The notes under the pieces were generated by a model that saw nothing but the letters and a program-made list of their open reading frames with translations, was not told the origin of the DNA and searched no databases. The position numbers and the translations under genes were made by a program. Below are positions 24,712-32,016 of a stretch of DNA of 51,517 nt, piece after piece; within the stretch, counting starts at the first letter, position 1, and every line of letters begins with the position of its first letter. Origin of the DNA: Deltaproteobacteria bacterium (GTDB lineage Bacteria > Desulfobacterota > Desulfobulbia > Desulfobulbales > JAGXFP01); contig JAGVGT010000033.1 in assembly GCA_020056965.1 (NCBI GenBank), positions 1-51,517 on the forward strand, given 5' to 3'.

Positions 24712-26455
24712 CGTCAACGTCGCTGGGTTGCTCCCTTGCCTCGACCGTAATTTTCTTGAGAATCAGCTGCTGGGCCCGGGCCAGAAAAGGGCCAAAGGTC
24801 CCGGAATCCAAGGCGCTGATCACCACCCCTTCGTACTGGCGAGCCAAGTTGACCGCCTCCTCCGGCTCCAATCGGTCAATCTTATTGAAGAGCCTCAGTG
24901 TGGGGATATTAGCAAGTTCCAGATCGTTGAGCAAATCTTCGACAATTTTCAGCTGATCCCGGAAGGCCGGATTGCTGGCATCAACCACATGGACCAGGAG
25001 ATCCGCCTCGGACAACTCCTCCAGGGTGGACTTGAAGGCCTTGAGCAACTCTTTGGGCAGATGGCGAATGAAACCGACGGTATCGGTGATGATCACCTCC
25101 AAGTCCTGGGGGAAGCGGAGCCTCCGGCTGGTCGGGTCCAAAGTGGCGAAAAGCTTGTCCTCGGCGATGATGGCGCTGTCGGTCAGGGTATTGAGCAAGG
25201 TGGATTTGCCGGCATTGGTGTAACCGACCAGAGAGATCACCGGCAGATCCCGCTTGCGGCGGCGCTCCCTGCGCTGATGCCGTTCGCGGCTGACCGCCTT
25301 GAGCTTTTCTTCCAGCTTTTCGAGCCGCTCCTGGATGCGCCGCCGGTCGATCTCCAACCTGGTCTCGCCGGGGCCACGGGCGCCGATGCCGCCGGTCAAT
25401 CGCGACAAGGCGTCGTCGCGGGTGGTCAGCCGGGGCAGCAGGTACTTGAGCTGGGCCATCTCCACCTGGAGTTTGCCCTCGCGGCTCAAGGCCCGCCGGG
25501 CGAAGATGTCGAGAATCAGCTGGGTGCGGTCGATGACCCGCAGTTCGGTATGGTCGGTGATCGAGCGGATCTGCGAGGGGTTCAGCTCGTGGTCGAAGAT
25601 CAGCAGATTGGCGTTCAAGACCAGGGCCTTGAGCATGATCTCACCCAGCTTGCCGCGCCCCATGATGAAGCGGGGGTTGACCCGGTCGCGGCGCTGGAGA
25701 ACCTGATCGAGGACCTGCACCCCGGCCGAGCCGGCCAGTTCGGCCAGTTCGTCGAGGGTGTCCTGGGCCCGGGCGCGGGCATCAGTGGTGACGTTGATCA
25801 GAATGGCCCGATCGCCCTTGTTCTCCACCGCCTTGGCCGGGCGGGCCTTGACGAACTCGTTTTCCAGATCGCCGATGATCTCCCGGCAATCGCGGGACTG
25901 CTGGCTGACCACCACCGGCTCCAAAAACCGCCAGCTCTTGCCCTCCACCGGCACCGGCACCAGATGGGCCGCGTAGAGCCGCTCCGGCAGACCATCGTCG
26001 GCCACCTTGAGCATGGCCATCAGGTCGAGGCGCAGGAAGAGCAGATCCATGAGGTCGTCCTCGGAGAGCGCCTCGCCATCCAGATGGGTGTGGACGCAGC
26101 GCCAGCCCTTGAGGCGGCCGCTGGCCCCGCGCACCTGGGGCAGGGCCGGGATCTCGATGCGCTTGCGGTCGCCGACCACCACCATTTCGAGGCGCCCGTT
26201 CCGGTCGATGAAAACGCCGAGCTGGCGGCCGATCTCCCGCGACAGCTCACCCATCTCGCGGGCCACTTCGGGACTGACGATCAGGTCCGGGGCCACCCGG
26301 CGGGTGGACAATCTTTCTAAACGCTTGATCTGGGCGGTTTTCAGACCCGCGATATTACAAGTAACGTTGGCGATTTTTTTCGAGGCCTCTATGAAGTTTT
26401 CACAATTAGCTCCCCTCCCTTGACGGGAGGGGGTTGGGGGTGGGTGAAGTGGCAA
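24695..26455 (-). CDS. hflX: GTPase HflX, start uncertain
   Basis: Ribosome-associated GTPase that splits stalled or stressed ribosomes. It has the HflX domain with GGIGARGPGETRLE and the long helical linker, then a G domain with GYTNAGKST, DTVGFIRHLP and NKID. An N-terminal extension of about 130 residues is present, as in related HflX proteins of this group. The start is odd: the conserved N-terminus (IANVTCNIAGLKTAQIKRLE) has no ATG or GTG before it. The nearest upstream start is TTG at 26455, inside an inverted repeat and without a ribosome site; TTG 26311 and GTG 26296 lie downstream within the conserved part. Identity is secure, the 5' boundary is not. Confidence 0.88.
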   Translation of the reverse strand: MPLHPPPTPSRQGRGANCENFIEASKKIANVTCNIAGLKTAQIKRLERLSTRRVAPDLIVSPEVAREMGELSREIGRQLGVFIDRNGRLEMVVVGDRKRIEIPALPQVRGASGRLKGWRCVHTHLDGEALSEDDLMDLLFLRLDLMAMLKVADDGLPERLYAAHLVPVPVEGKSWRFLEPVVVSQQSRDCREIIGDLENEFVKARPAKAVENKGDRAILINVTTDARARAQDTLDELAELAGSAGVQVLDQVLQRRDRVNPRFIMGRGKLGEIMLKALVLNANLLIFDHELNPSQIRSITDHTELRVIDRTQLILDIFARRALSREGKLQVEMAQLKYLLPRLTTRDDALSRLTGGIGARGPGETRLEIDRRRIQERLEKLEEKLKAVSRERHQRRERRRKRDLPVISLVGYTNAGKSTLLNTLTDSAIIAEDKLFATLDPTSRRLRFPQDLEVIITDTVGFIRHLPKELLKAFKSTLEELSEADLLVHVVDASNPAFRDQLKIVEDLLNDLELANIPTLRLFNKIDRLEPEEAVNLARQYEGVVISALDSGTFGPFLARAQQLILKKITVEAREQPSDVDDEQGS

Positions 26456-26526
26456 TATGCTGATGCCGAGTTGCTAGCGACCTTCCCCCTCACCCTAACC
26501 CTCCCCCGCCAAGGGGGAGGGAATTT
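26410..26526. repeat. Imperfect inverted repeat element between selB and hflX
   Basis: A left arm of about 43 bases (26410-26452, CTCCCCTCCCTTGACGGGAG...) is the near-inverse of the right arm (26481-26526, ...CCGCCAAGGGGGAGGG). The centre is unrelated. It resembles a MITE-like or dispersed intergenic repeat and abuts the hflX reading frame. Confidence 0.7.
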
Positions 26527-26531
26527 TAGAA

Positions 26532-28451
26532 CTACCCCTGCCGTTCCCGTAGCACCCGCAGATCCCCAACCCGCAGGGTCACCTTGCACTTGTCGAAATA
26601 CTCCAGGAGCGGGATTGAGAACTTCCGCGACAGGCCGGTCAAGGTTTTGAAACCCTGGGCGTCGATGCCCTTGTTGGCCCGGATGTGGGTGACAATCTTG
26701 TCCTTAAGCTCAGCCAGGGCGGCTGCATGGAAATAAAGCTCCTCGTTGATCTTGATGATCAACCCCTCACGGACCAGCACCTCGATCAGTTCCTTGACCA
26801 ACCCCTCGCGGCCCTTGCCGAAACGGGCCAGCACCTCCTTGATGGTCGGCACGGTCAGCCCGGCCTCGGCGTAAAAGGCCAACATCTCCTGGCGCAACTT
26901 ACCGGTGTCGGCGGCCATGGCCACCTTGTGCCCAGCCAGCCGCACCTCCGCCTCGGTCTGGGCAACGGCGCCCTTGCGCACCAGCTCGGCCAGAAGGAAG
27001 GAGAAGAGCCGGGCATCATCGCCGCCCCGCAACCGGCTGCGTAGTTCCTCGCGCGACATCCCGCCCTTCAACGGATTGGCCCGGTGATACTCGGCCAGAA
27101 TGGCGGTGCAACGCTCCTGCAAATCCAGATAGACGGAACCCTCGATAAAGCGCTGCCGATCGGGATCAAGTACCACCAGTTTGCGGCTGGATACGGGCGG
27201 ATCGAGGAGTTTCTTGAGCCGTTTACCGAATACCCCCAGCCGCACCGCCAGCTCGTCGGCGGTGAGCCCCGCCACCCCGGCCTCACGCACGTGCAACAGG
27301 ATCAAGGCCTCGGGATCGCCTTCCCGGTAAAGTTGGAAGATTTCCCCGTTGCTGGCCCTCCCCCGCCGCTTCTTGGCGGCTAAACTGTTGTAAATCACCC
27401 CGCCGCCGATGGTATGAACCGGCGAATAGCTGCGGACCACGTAATGGTCGCCCGGCCAGGCGCAGACCGGCGCCTCGAAGAGCAGCTGAACGTTGGCGGT
27501 AGCGCCCGGCCTCAACTCGTCGTCGTCAAGCAGCACCACCCGGCCCATGACCTCGGCGGTGCCTAAGTGCAGCCGCACCCGGCTGCGGTTTTTCAATTTA
27601 CGATTGGCCGAAGAGATGTAGAGGAACTCGGCGTCCATGATGTAGGAGGGAGCAAGGCTGCCGGGAGTGGCGACCACGTCGCCCCGGTTGATCAGTTCCT
27701 TATCGACCCCCTGGATGTTGACAGCGGTGCGGTTACCGGCCTCGACCAGGCCAACATCGGCGGCGTGGACCTGGATGCCGCGCACCCGGCCGGACTGGCC
27801 GCCCGGATAGACTACGACCTCCTCGCCCACCGTCAGCCGCCCGGAGATCGAGGTGCCGGTGACCACCGCCCCGAAACCCTTGATGGTGAAGACCCGGTCC
27901 ACCGGCAGCCGGAAAGGGCCGAAGGCCTCAGCAAAGGCGGAGGTGGAAACCAGCCGGTTCAGCTCCGCCTTGACCTCCTCGATCCCCGCCCCGGTCACCG
28001 CCGAAACCCCGACCAGTGGCGCCTCAGCCAGGAAGGTCTCGCGAAAATACTGGCGCACCTCGTCCTTGACCAGCTCCAGCCACTCGGGGTCGACCAGGTC
28101 GATCTTGGTCAGGATGATCAGGCCACGGGAGACGCCAAGCAGACGGCAGATCTCGAAGTGCTCGCGGGTCTGGGGCATAATCCCCTCGTCGGCGGCGACC
28201 ACGAAGGCGACCAGATCAATCCCGGCTGCCCCGGCCACCATGTTGCGGACGAACTTCTCATGGCCCGGCACGTCGATGATCCCCAGCCGATGGCCGCAGG
28301 GCAGGTCGAGATAGGCAAAGCCCAGCTCGATGGTGATGCCCCGGGCCTTCTCTTCCTTCAGCCGGTCGGTGTCGATGCCGGTCAGGGCCTTGACCAGTGA
28401 GGTCTTGCCGTGGTCCACATGGCCGGCGGTGCCGAGGACAATCTCGCGCAT
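26532..28451 (-). CDS. selB: Selenocysteine-specific elongation factor SelB
   Basis: 639-residue translation GTPase that delivers Sec-tRNA to UGA codons marked by a SECIS element. The EF-Tu-like G domain shows GHVDHGKTS (10-18), DVPGHEKFV and TKIDLVD. Two beta-barrel domains follow, then C-terminal winged helices (around residue 400 to the end) that bind SECIS. The frame is open to 28529, but the ATG at 28451 begins at the conserved [16 protein letters not shown], so I use it. It implies selenoproteins in this organism; selA, selC and selD are not in the window. Confidence 0.96.
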   Translation of the reverse strand: MREIVLGTAGHVDHGKTSLVKALTGIDTDRLKEEKARGITIELGFAYLDLPCGHRLGIIDVPGHEKFVRNMVAGAAGIDLVAFVVAADEGIMPQTREHFEICRLLGVSRGLIILTKIDLVDPEWLELVKDEVRQYFRETFLAEAPLVGVSAVTGAGIEEVKAELNRLVSTSAFAEAFGPFRLPVDRVFTIKGFGAVVTGTSISGRLTVGEEVVVYPGGQSGRVRGIQVHAADVGLVEAGNRTAVNIQGVDKELINRGDVVATPGSLAPSYIMDAEFLYISSANRKLKNRSRVRLHLGTAEVMGRVVLLDDDELRPGATANVQLLFEAPVCAWPGDHYVVRSYSPVHTIGGGVIYNSLAAKKRRGRASNGEIFQLYREGDPEALILLHVREAGVAGLTADELAVRLGVFGKRLKKLLDPPVSSRKLVVLDPDRQRFIEGSVYLDLQERCTAILAEYHRANPLKGGMSREELRSRLRGGDDARLFSFLLAELVRKGAVAQTEAEVRLAGHKVAMAADTGKLRQEMLAFYAEAGLTVPTIKEVLARFGKGREGLVKELIEVLVREGLIIKINEELYFHAAALAELKDKIVTHIRANKGIDAQGFKTLTGLSRKFSIPLLEYFDKCKVTLRVGDLRVLRERQG

Positions 28452-28547
28452 AGTTGTTATTCCAGGGCTGGTGAGCCAGCCAGGTTTGATTAATTGAAGA
28501 GTATGAAGATTCGCTCCAACCCAGCGCAAATCCTATCAGTCATTCCG

Positions 28548-28780
28548 TTCGCCCTGAGCCTGTCGAAGGGCGGCCCAACTTCAGTTTGCCAGTGACCATT
28601 CGACAGGCTCAGGGTGATCGGAATTGCTGTTTGATGGTTTGTTCATCGTTCCCATGCGACGTATGAGAACGATACGGATTAAATTCCAATCAGTAAAATC
28701 GGTCGCCCTGAGCCTGTCGAAGGGCAGCCCAAGCCAATGTCTTCTCCTAATTTGGGCCATGCTTCGACAGGCTCAGCATG
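28548..28780. repeat. Two inverted pairs of CCTGAGCCTGTCGAAGGG repeats
   Basis: Pair one: CCCTGAGCCTGTCGAA at 28553-28568 with its inverse at 28599-28614. Pair two: the same left arm at 28706-28725 and TTCGACAGGCTCAGC at 28763-28777. Between them, CGTTCCCATGCGACGTATGAGAACG (about 28648-28672) is an imperfect palindrome of the type seen at 132-157. This is a common dispersed intergenic repeat family. Confidence 0.85.
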
Positions 28781-28885
28781 ATCGGAACTACTGTTTGACA
28801 GTTGTACCACTGCAACTGTACCTGCCATCCCAGGGAGACAGAATTTAAATTCAGTTCCCTTCTTTTCGTGGATTAAGCCAAGCTT

Positions 28886-28942
28886 GTAGGAGCTGGCCAT
28901 GCCCACGATTTACTCCTGATCGCGGGCATGGCCAGCTCCTAC
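28886..28942. repeat. Perfect 19-bp inverted repeat
   Basis: GTAGGAGCTGGCCATGCCC (28886-28904) is repeated exactly inverted at 28924-28942 around a 19-base loop. The same layout with a different inner stem is at 31013-31063. The interval 28452-29003 contains only such repeats; I see no gene in it. Confidence 0.85.
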
Positions 28943-29003
28943 AGCACAGACGCCCAACCAAGGGGACTGACCTTTGGTCTGTCCCCGAATCACAACCACC
29001 AAC

Positions 29004-29651
29004 TCACCTCGCCCAGGAATCATCAGTCAAAAAAGGATTACTCCGCTTCTCCTCACCAATGGTCGAAGACTGCCCGCCATACCCATGTCCCGGCCAAACC
29101 CTCGTATCATTAGGCAGGGTCAGCAGTTTATCCCGGATGGCCTTGAACAGCTGCCGCCCGTCGCCGCCGGGAAAATCGCTGCGCCCTACCCCGCCGACAA
29201 ACAGGGTGTCGCCGCTGAACAATTCGGGCTTGGAGTAGAGGCACATCCCGCCGGGGGTATGGCCGGGGGTATGGATGACCGTCAAGCTCTCCTTGCCGAA
29301 GTTGATGGTCTCGCCATCCTTGACCAGCCGGTCCGGGGGTGGCGAGAAGGGCAATCCAAGCCCCGAGAAATATTGCACCACCTCGGGCTGGCCGAAGAAA
29401 GCGGCATCATCAACATGCATGACAATGGCCGCTCCGGTGGACTTCTTCAAGCTGGCATTCTCGGCGACATGGTCGGGATGGCCATGGGTGTTGACGATCT
29501 TCTTCAGCGTCGCCCCCAGCTTTTTTAGCTCGGCCAGGATCTTGGGGGCATCGCCACCGGGGTCGATAACCACCGCCTCCTTGGTTTCCTCACAGACCAG
29601 GACATAGCAGCAAACCGACATGTTGCCGACGGTCAGGGATTTGATCAGCAT
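29004..29651 (-). CDS. MBL-fold metallo-hydrolase (glyoxalase II-like)
   Basis: 215-residue metallo-beta-lactamase fold hydrolase. Metal site: THGHPDHV (THxHxDH), HTPGHTPGG, the bridging aspartate in LFSGDTLF and the final histidine in VWPGHGYG. This is the complete set for a dinuclear glyoxalase-II-like enzyme acting on thioesters or related substrates. GAGAGG precedes the ATG. Single gene flanked by repeat clusters; the specific substrate cannot be assigned. Confidence 0.92.
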   Translation of the reverse strand: MLIKSLTVGNMSVCCYVLVCEETKEAVVIDPGGDAPKILAELKKLGATLKKIVNTHGHPDHVAENASLKKSTGAAIVMHVDDAAFFGQPEVVQYFSGLGLPFSPPPDRLVKDGETINFGKESLTVIHTPGHTPGGMCLYSKPELFSGDTLFVGGVGRSDFPGGDGRQLFKAIRDKLLTLPNDTRVWPGHGYGGQSSTIGEEKRSNPFLTDDSWAR

Positions 29652-29701
29652 TACAGACCTCTCGGGGATGGGTGGTTGGCCAGCAATCTAAGCCTCGGCG
29701 A

Positions 29702-29789
29702 GGAGATTGCCGCGGTCATTTCATTCCTCGCAATGACGGGTTCTCGACTAAGCTCGTCATTGCGAGGAGCACAGCGAAGAAGCAATCTC
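29702..29789. repeat. Head-to-head pair of CATTGCGAGGAG repeats
   Basis: One copy is inverted (29702-29738, ending CTCGCAATGACG) and one is direct (29755-29789, CGTCATTGCGAGGAGCACAGCG). Same family as 271-417 and 51311-51345. Confidence 0.85.
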
Positions 29790-29908
29790 TAACTCGCCAA
29801 GGAAAGACCAAAGTCTGCGAATATCTGCTTCGCGCAGTTTATCCCCCCTCAAGGGAGGACTGAACATAGTGCCAGCTCTTTGGGTACTCGCAATGATGAA
29901 CTCCGCTC

Positions 29909-30868
29909 TTAGCAGTCGCAGGTATCGGGGTTGCATTTACCGCCGGCACAACCGCAGCCGGAGTCGACCGGAACGACCTTGAGTGAAACCTTGCCGACCG
30001 ATTTCACCACCTGGTCGATCAATGCCCCGAAAGCCTTGGCCGCCGGGCTCTCCGAGGCCGAAACCAGATAGGGCAAACCGGCGTCACCGCCCAGCACCAC
30101 CTGCGGGTCCATGGGGATGGCGCCCAGGAATGGCACGTTGAAATCGGCCGCCGTCCGGGCGCCGCCGCCGGACTTAAAGACATCGACGATGTTTTTGCAA
30201 TGGGGGCAGACCAGGCCGCTCATGTTCTCTACCAGCCCCAGCACCTCCATCTTGACATGCTTGCAGAAGTTCAAGGATTTCCTGACATCGGCCAGGGCGA
30301 TTTCCTGGGGGGTGGTGACCACCAGGGCCTTGGCGTCTTTGATGGTCGAGGCCACGGTCAAGGGCTCGTCGCCGGTGCCGGGCGGGGCGTCGATGATCAG
30401 AAAGTCCAAATCGCCCCAGGCAATGTCGGCGATGAACTGGCGGATCGCCTGGATCTTCAGGGGTCCGCGCCAGATAATCGGATCGTCGCGGTTCTCCATC
30501 ATGTATTCCAGGGAGATGACCTTGAGGTTATCGCCGTAAAGCATGGGCGGCAACAGGCCGTCCTTCTTCTCGGTGTCCTGCAACCGGTCGGTGAGATTGA
30601 GCATCCGGCAGATGTCGGGGCCGTGCAGGTCCACGTCCATCAGCCCGACCTGGTAACCGCGCTGGGCCAGCCCCAGAGCCAGGTTGGTGGAGACGGTGGA
30701 CTTGCCCACCCCGCCCTTGCCGCTCATCACCAGGATCTTGTGCTTGATCTTGCCGAGGGAACGCTTGATGTTGTTATCCTGCTGGGCGATGGTGGCCTGG
30801 GCGTCGGTGTTGCTGCCGCAGGATTTGCTTTTGCTGGCGCAGGAACTACTGCTGCATGAATTTGCCAT
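29909..30868 (-). CDS. Mrp/NBP35-family Fe-S cluster carrier ATPase
   Basis: 319 residues. A cysteine-rich N-terminal extension (SCSSSSCASKSKSC) precedes the P-loop domain with the deviant Walker A KGGVGKST, then FLIIDAPPGTGDE and the CPHC cluster-binding pair. A second cysteine-rich tail (CGCAGGKCNPDTCDC) ends the protein. Mrp/ApbC proteins assemble and transfer 4Fe-4S clusters. Extra cysteines at both ends are typical of the form in sulfate- and metal-reducing bacteria. AGGAGG lies upstream of ATG 30868. Single gene. Confidence 0.93.
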   Translation of the reverse strand: MANSCSSSSCASKSKSCGSNTDAQATIAQQDNNIKRSLGKIKHKILVMSGKGGVGKSTVSTNLALGLAQRGYQVGLMDVDLHGPDICRMLNLTDRLQDTEKKDGLLPPMLYGDNLKVISLEYMMENRDDPIIWRGPLKIQAIRQFIADIAWGDLDFLIIDAPPGTGDEPLTVASTIKDAKALVVTTPQEIALADVRKSLNFCKHVKMEVLGLVENMSGLVCPHCKNIVDVFKSGGGARTAADFNVPFLGAIPMDPQVVLGGDAGLPYLVSASESPAAKAFGALIDQVVKSVGKVSLKVVPVDSGCGCAGGKCNPDTCDC

Positions 30869-31012
30869 TACTGAATCAACCTCCTGAAAAATCGTGAATC
30901 ACTTGGGAATAAAGGGAAAGTTTTAGCAAGTTAAGGACGGTGGCCTGGTTCGGCAAGCCACACCGGGCAAGATCACGGAAAACACCGCCGCGATGGGAAG
31001 GCGCGAACTGCA

Positions 31013-31063
31013 GGAGCGGCCCATGGCCGCGATCAGGAGCCAACCGCGGCCACGGGCCGCTCC
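31013..31063. repeat. Inverted repeat of the GGAGC...GCTCC family
   Basis: GGAGCGGCCCATGGCCGCG (31013-31031) pairs with 31045-31063 with one G:T. It is related to 28886-28942: the outer GGAGC/GCTCC is kept while the inner stem has changed on both sides. Confidence 0.8.
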
Positions 31064-31100
31064 TACAAAACGAGCCACGTTAATTTAAGCCAAAAAGATG

Positions 31101-31155
31101 ATCTAAAAAGCCAAATCCGGTTGCCGCCAGCCGGATGAGACCGCGGCAACCGGAT
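31101..31155 (-). terminator. Rho-independent terminator of the FKBP gene
   Basis: A perfect 13-bp stem (31115-31127 with 31143-31155) is followed on the minus strand by a T-rich tract with two T5 runs. It begins within 11 bases of the FKBP stop codon. Confidence 0.88.
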
Positions 31156-31165
31156 CAAAACCTGC

Positions 31166-31897
31166 CTACTCGATACCCAGCAATTCAACCTCAAAGATCA
31201 GGGTGGAGTTGGGGCCGATATCCTGCCCGACCTCACGCTCACCATAGGCCAAATTGGAGGGCACGAAGAGCTTGTACTTGCCGCCGACCTTCATCAGCTT
31301 CAGCGCCTCGGTCCAGCCGGGAATCACCGCGCTCATCTTGAGGATCACCGGCTCGCCGCGTTTATAGGAGCTATCAAATTCCTTACCGTCCAAGAGGGTG
31401 CCGCGGTAATGAACCTTGACCTGGGCCTCTGGTCCGGGCTTCGCCCCTTTGCCCTCACTGAGCACCTGATACTGGAGGCCGCTGGCAGTAACCATCACGC
31501 CCGGCTTCTTCTTGTTCTCAGCCAGGAAGGCGTCACCGGCGGCCTTGTTCTTGGCGGCCGATTCCTTGATCCGCTCCGTGTAATCCTTCTGCAGCTTCTG
31601 GGTAAATTCTTCCTTGATCTTGGCAATCTCGGCCTCGTTGAGCAGCAGCGGCTTGCCCTGATAACTGTCGGCCAGGCCACGGCTGACTACGGCCACATTA
31701 ACTTCGGTCTTGCTCGTCCGCAGAGAGGAACCAATATCGGCGCCAAGCATATAACTGACCCGGTCGGTGAAGCTTTTCAACTCAAGCTTACCATCGGCGC
31801 CCGCCCCATCCTTACCGTCCGGTTTAGAACAACCGGTCACCAGGAGGGTGGCAGCGAGAAGGCAGCCCAGGGTTTTTACCAGAATTCTCTTTTTCAC
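31166..31897 (-). CDS. FKBP-type peptidyl-prolyl isomerase lipoprotein (Mip/FkpA-like)
   Basis: 243 residues starting with GTG. A lipoprotein signal (LLAATLLVTGC, lipid-modified cysteine near residue 23) is followed by a helical dimerisation domain rich in KEEF and KNKAAGDAFL, then a C-terminal FKBP domain (VKVHYRGTLLDGKEFDSSY, PGWTEALKLMKVGGKYKLFVP, IFEVELLGIE). It folds periplasmic or outer-membrane proteins. GAGGAG precedes the GTG. Its terminator follows closely. Neighbours are other envelope proteins. Confidence 0.94.
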   Translation of the reverse strand: MKKRILVKTLGCLLAATLLVTGCSKPDGKDGAGADGKLELKSFTDRVSYMLGADIGSSLRTSKTEVNVAVVSRGLADSYQGKPLLLNEAEIAKIKEEFTQKLQKDYTERIKESAAKNKAAGDAFLAENKKKPGVMVTASGLQYQVLSEGKGAKPGPEAQVKVHYRGTLLDGKEFDSSYKRGEPVILKMSAVIPGWTEALKLMKVGGKYKLFVPSNLAYGEREVGQDIGPNSTLIFEVELLGIE

Positions 31898-32016
31898 AGG
31901 ATCTCCTCATTAATAAAGCGCGACCGACAACTTGGCCGAAGCCCAAGCGGTCAGCCGCGAAAAACCGCCCGGCCGCATACGGCTGGTCGGCAGTAAACTC
32001 CAAAACTTTACTTCGC

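Noticed and set aside
28624..28848. Small plus-strand open frame after selB
   Set aside because: It consists mostly of the dispersed repeat copies at 28648-28777, so it is not a credible gene.
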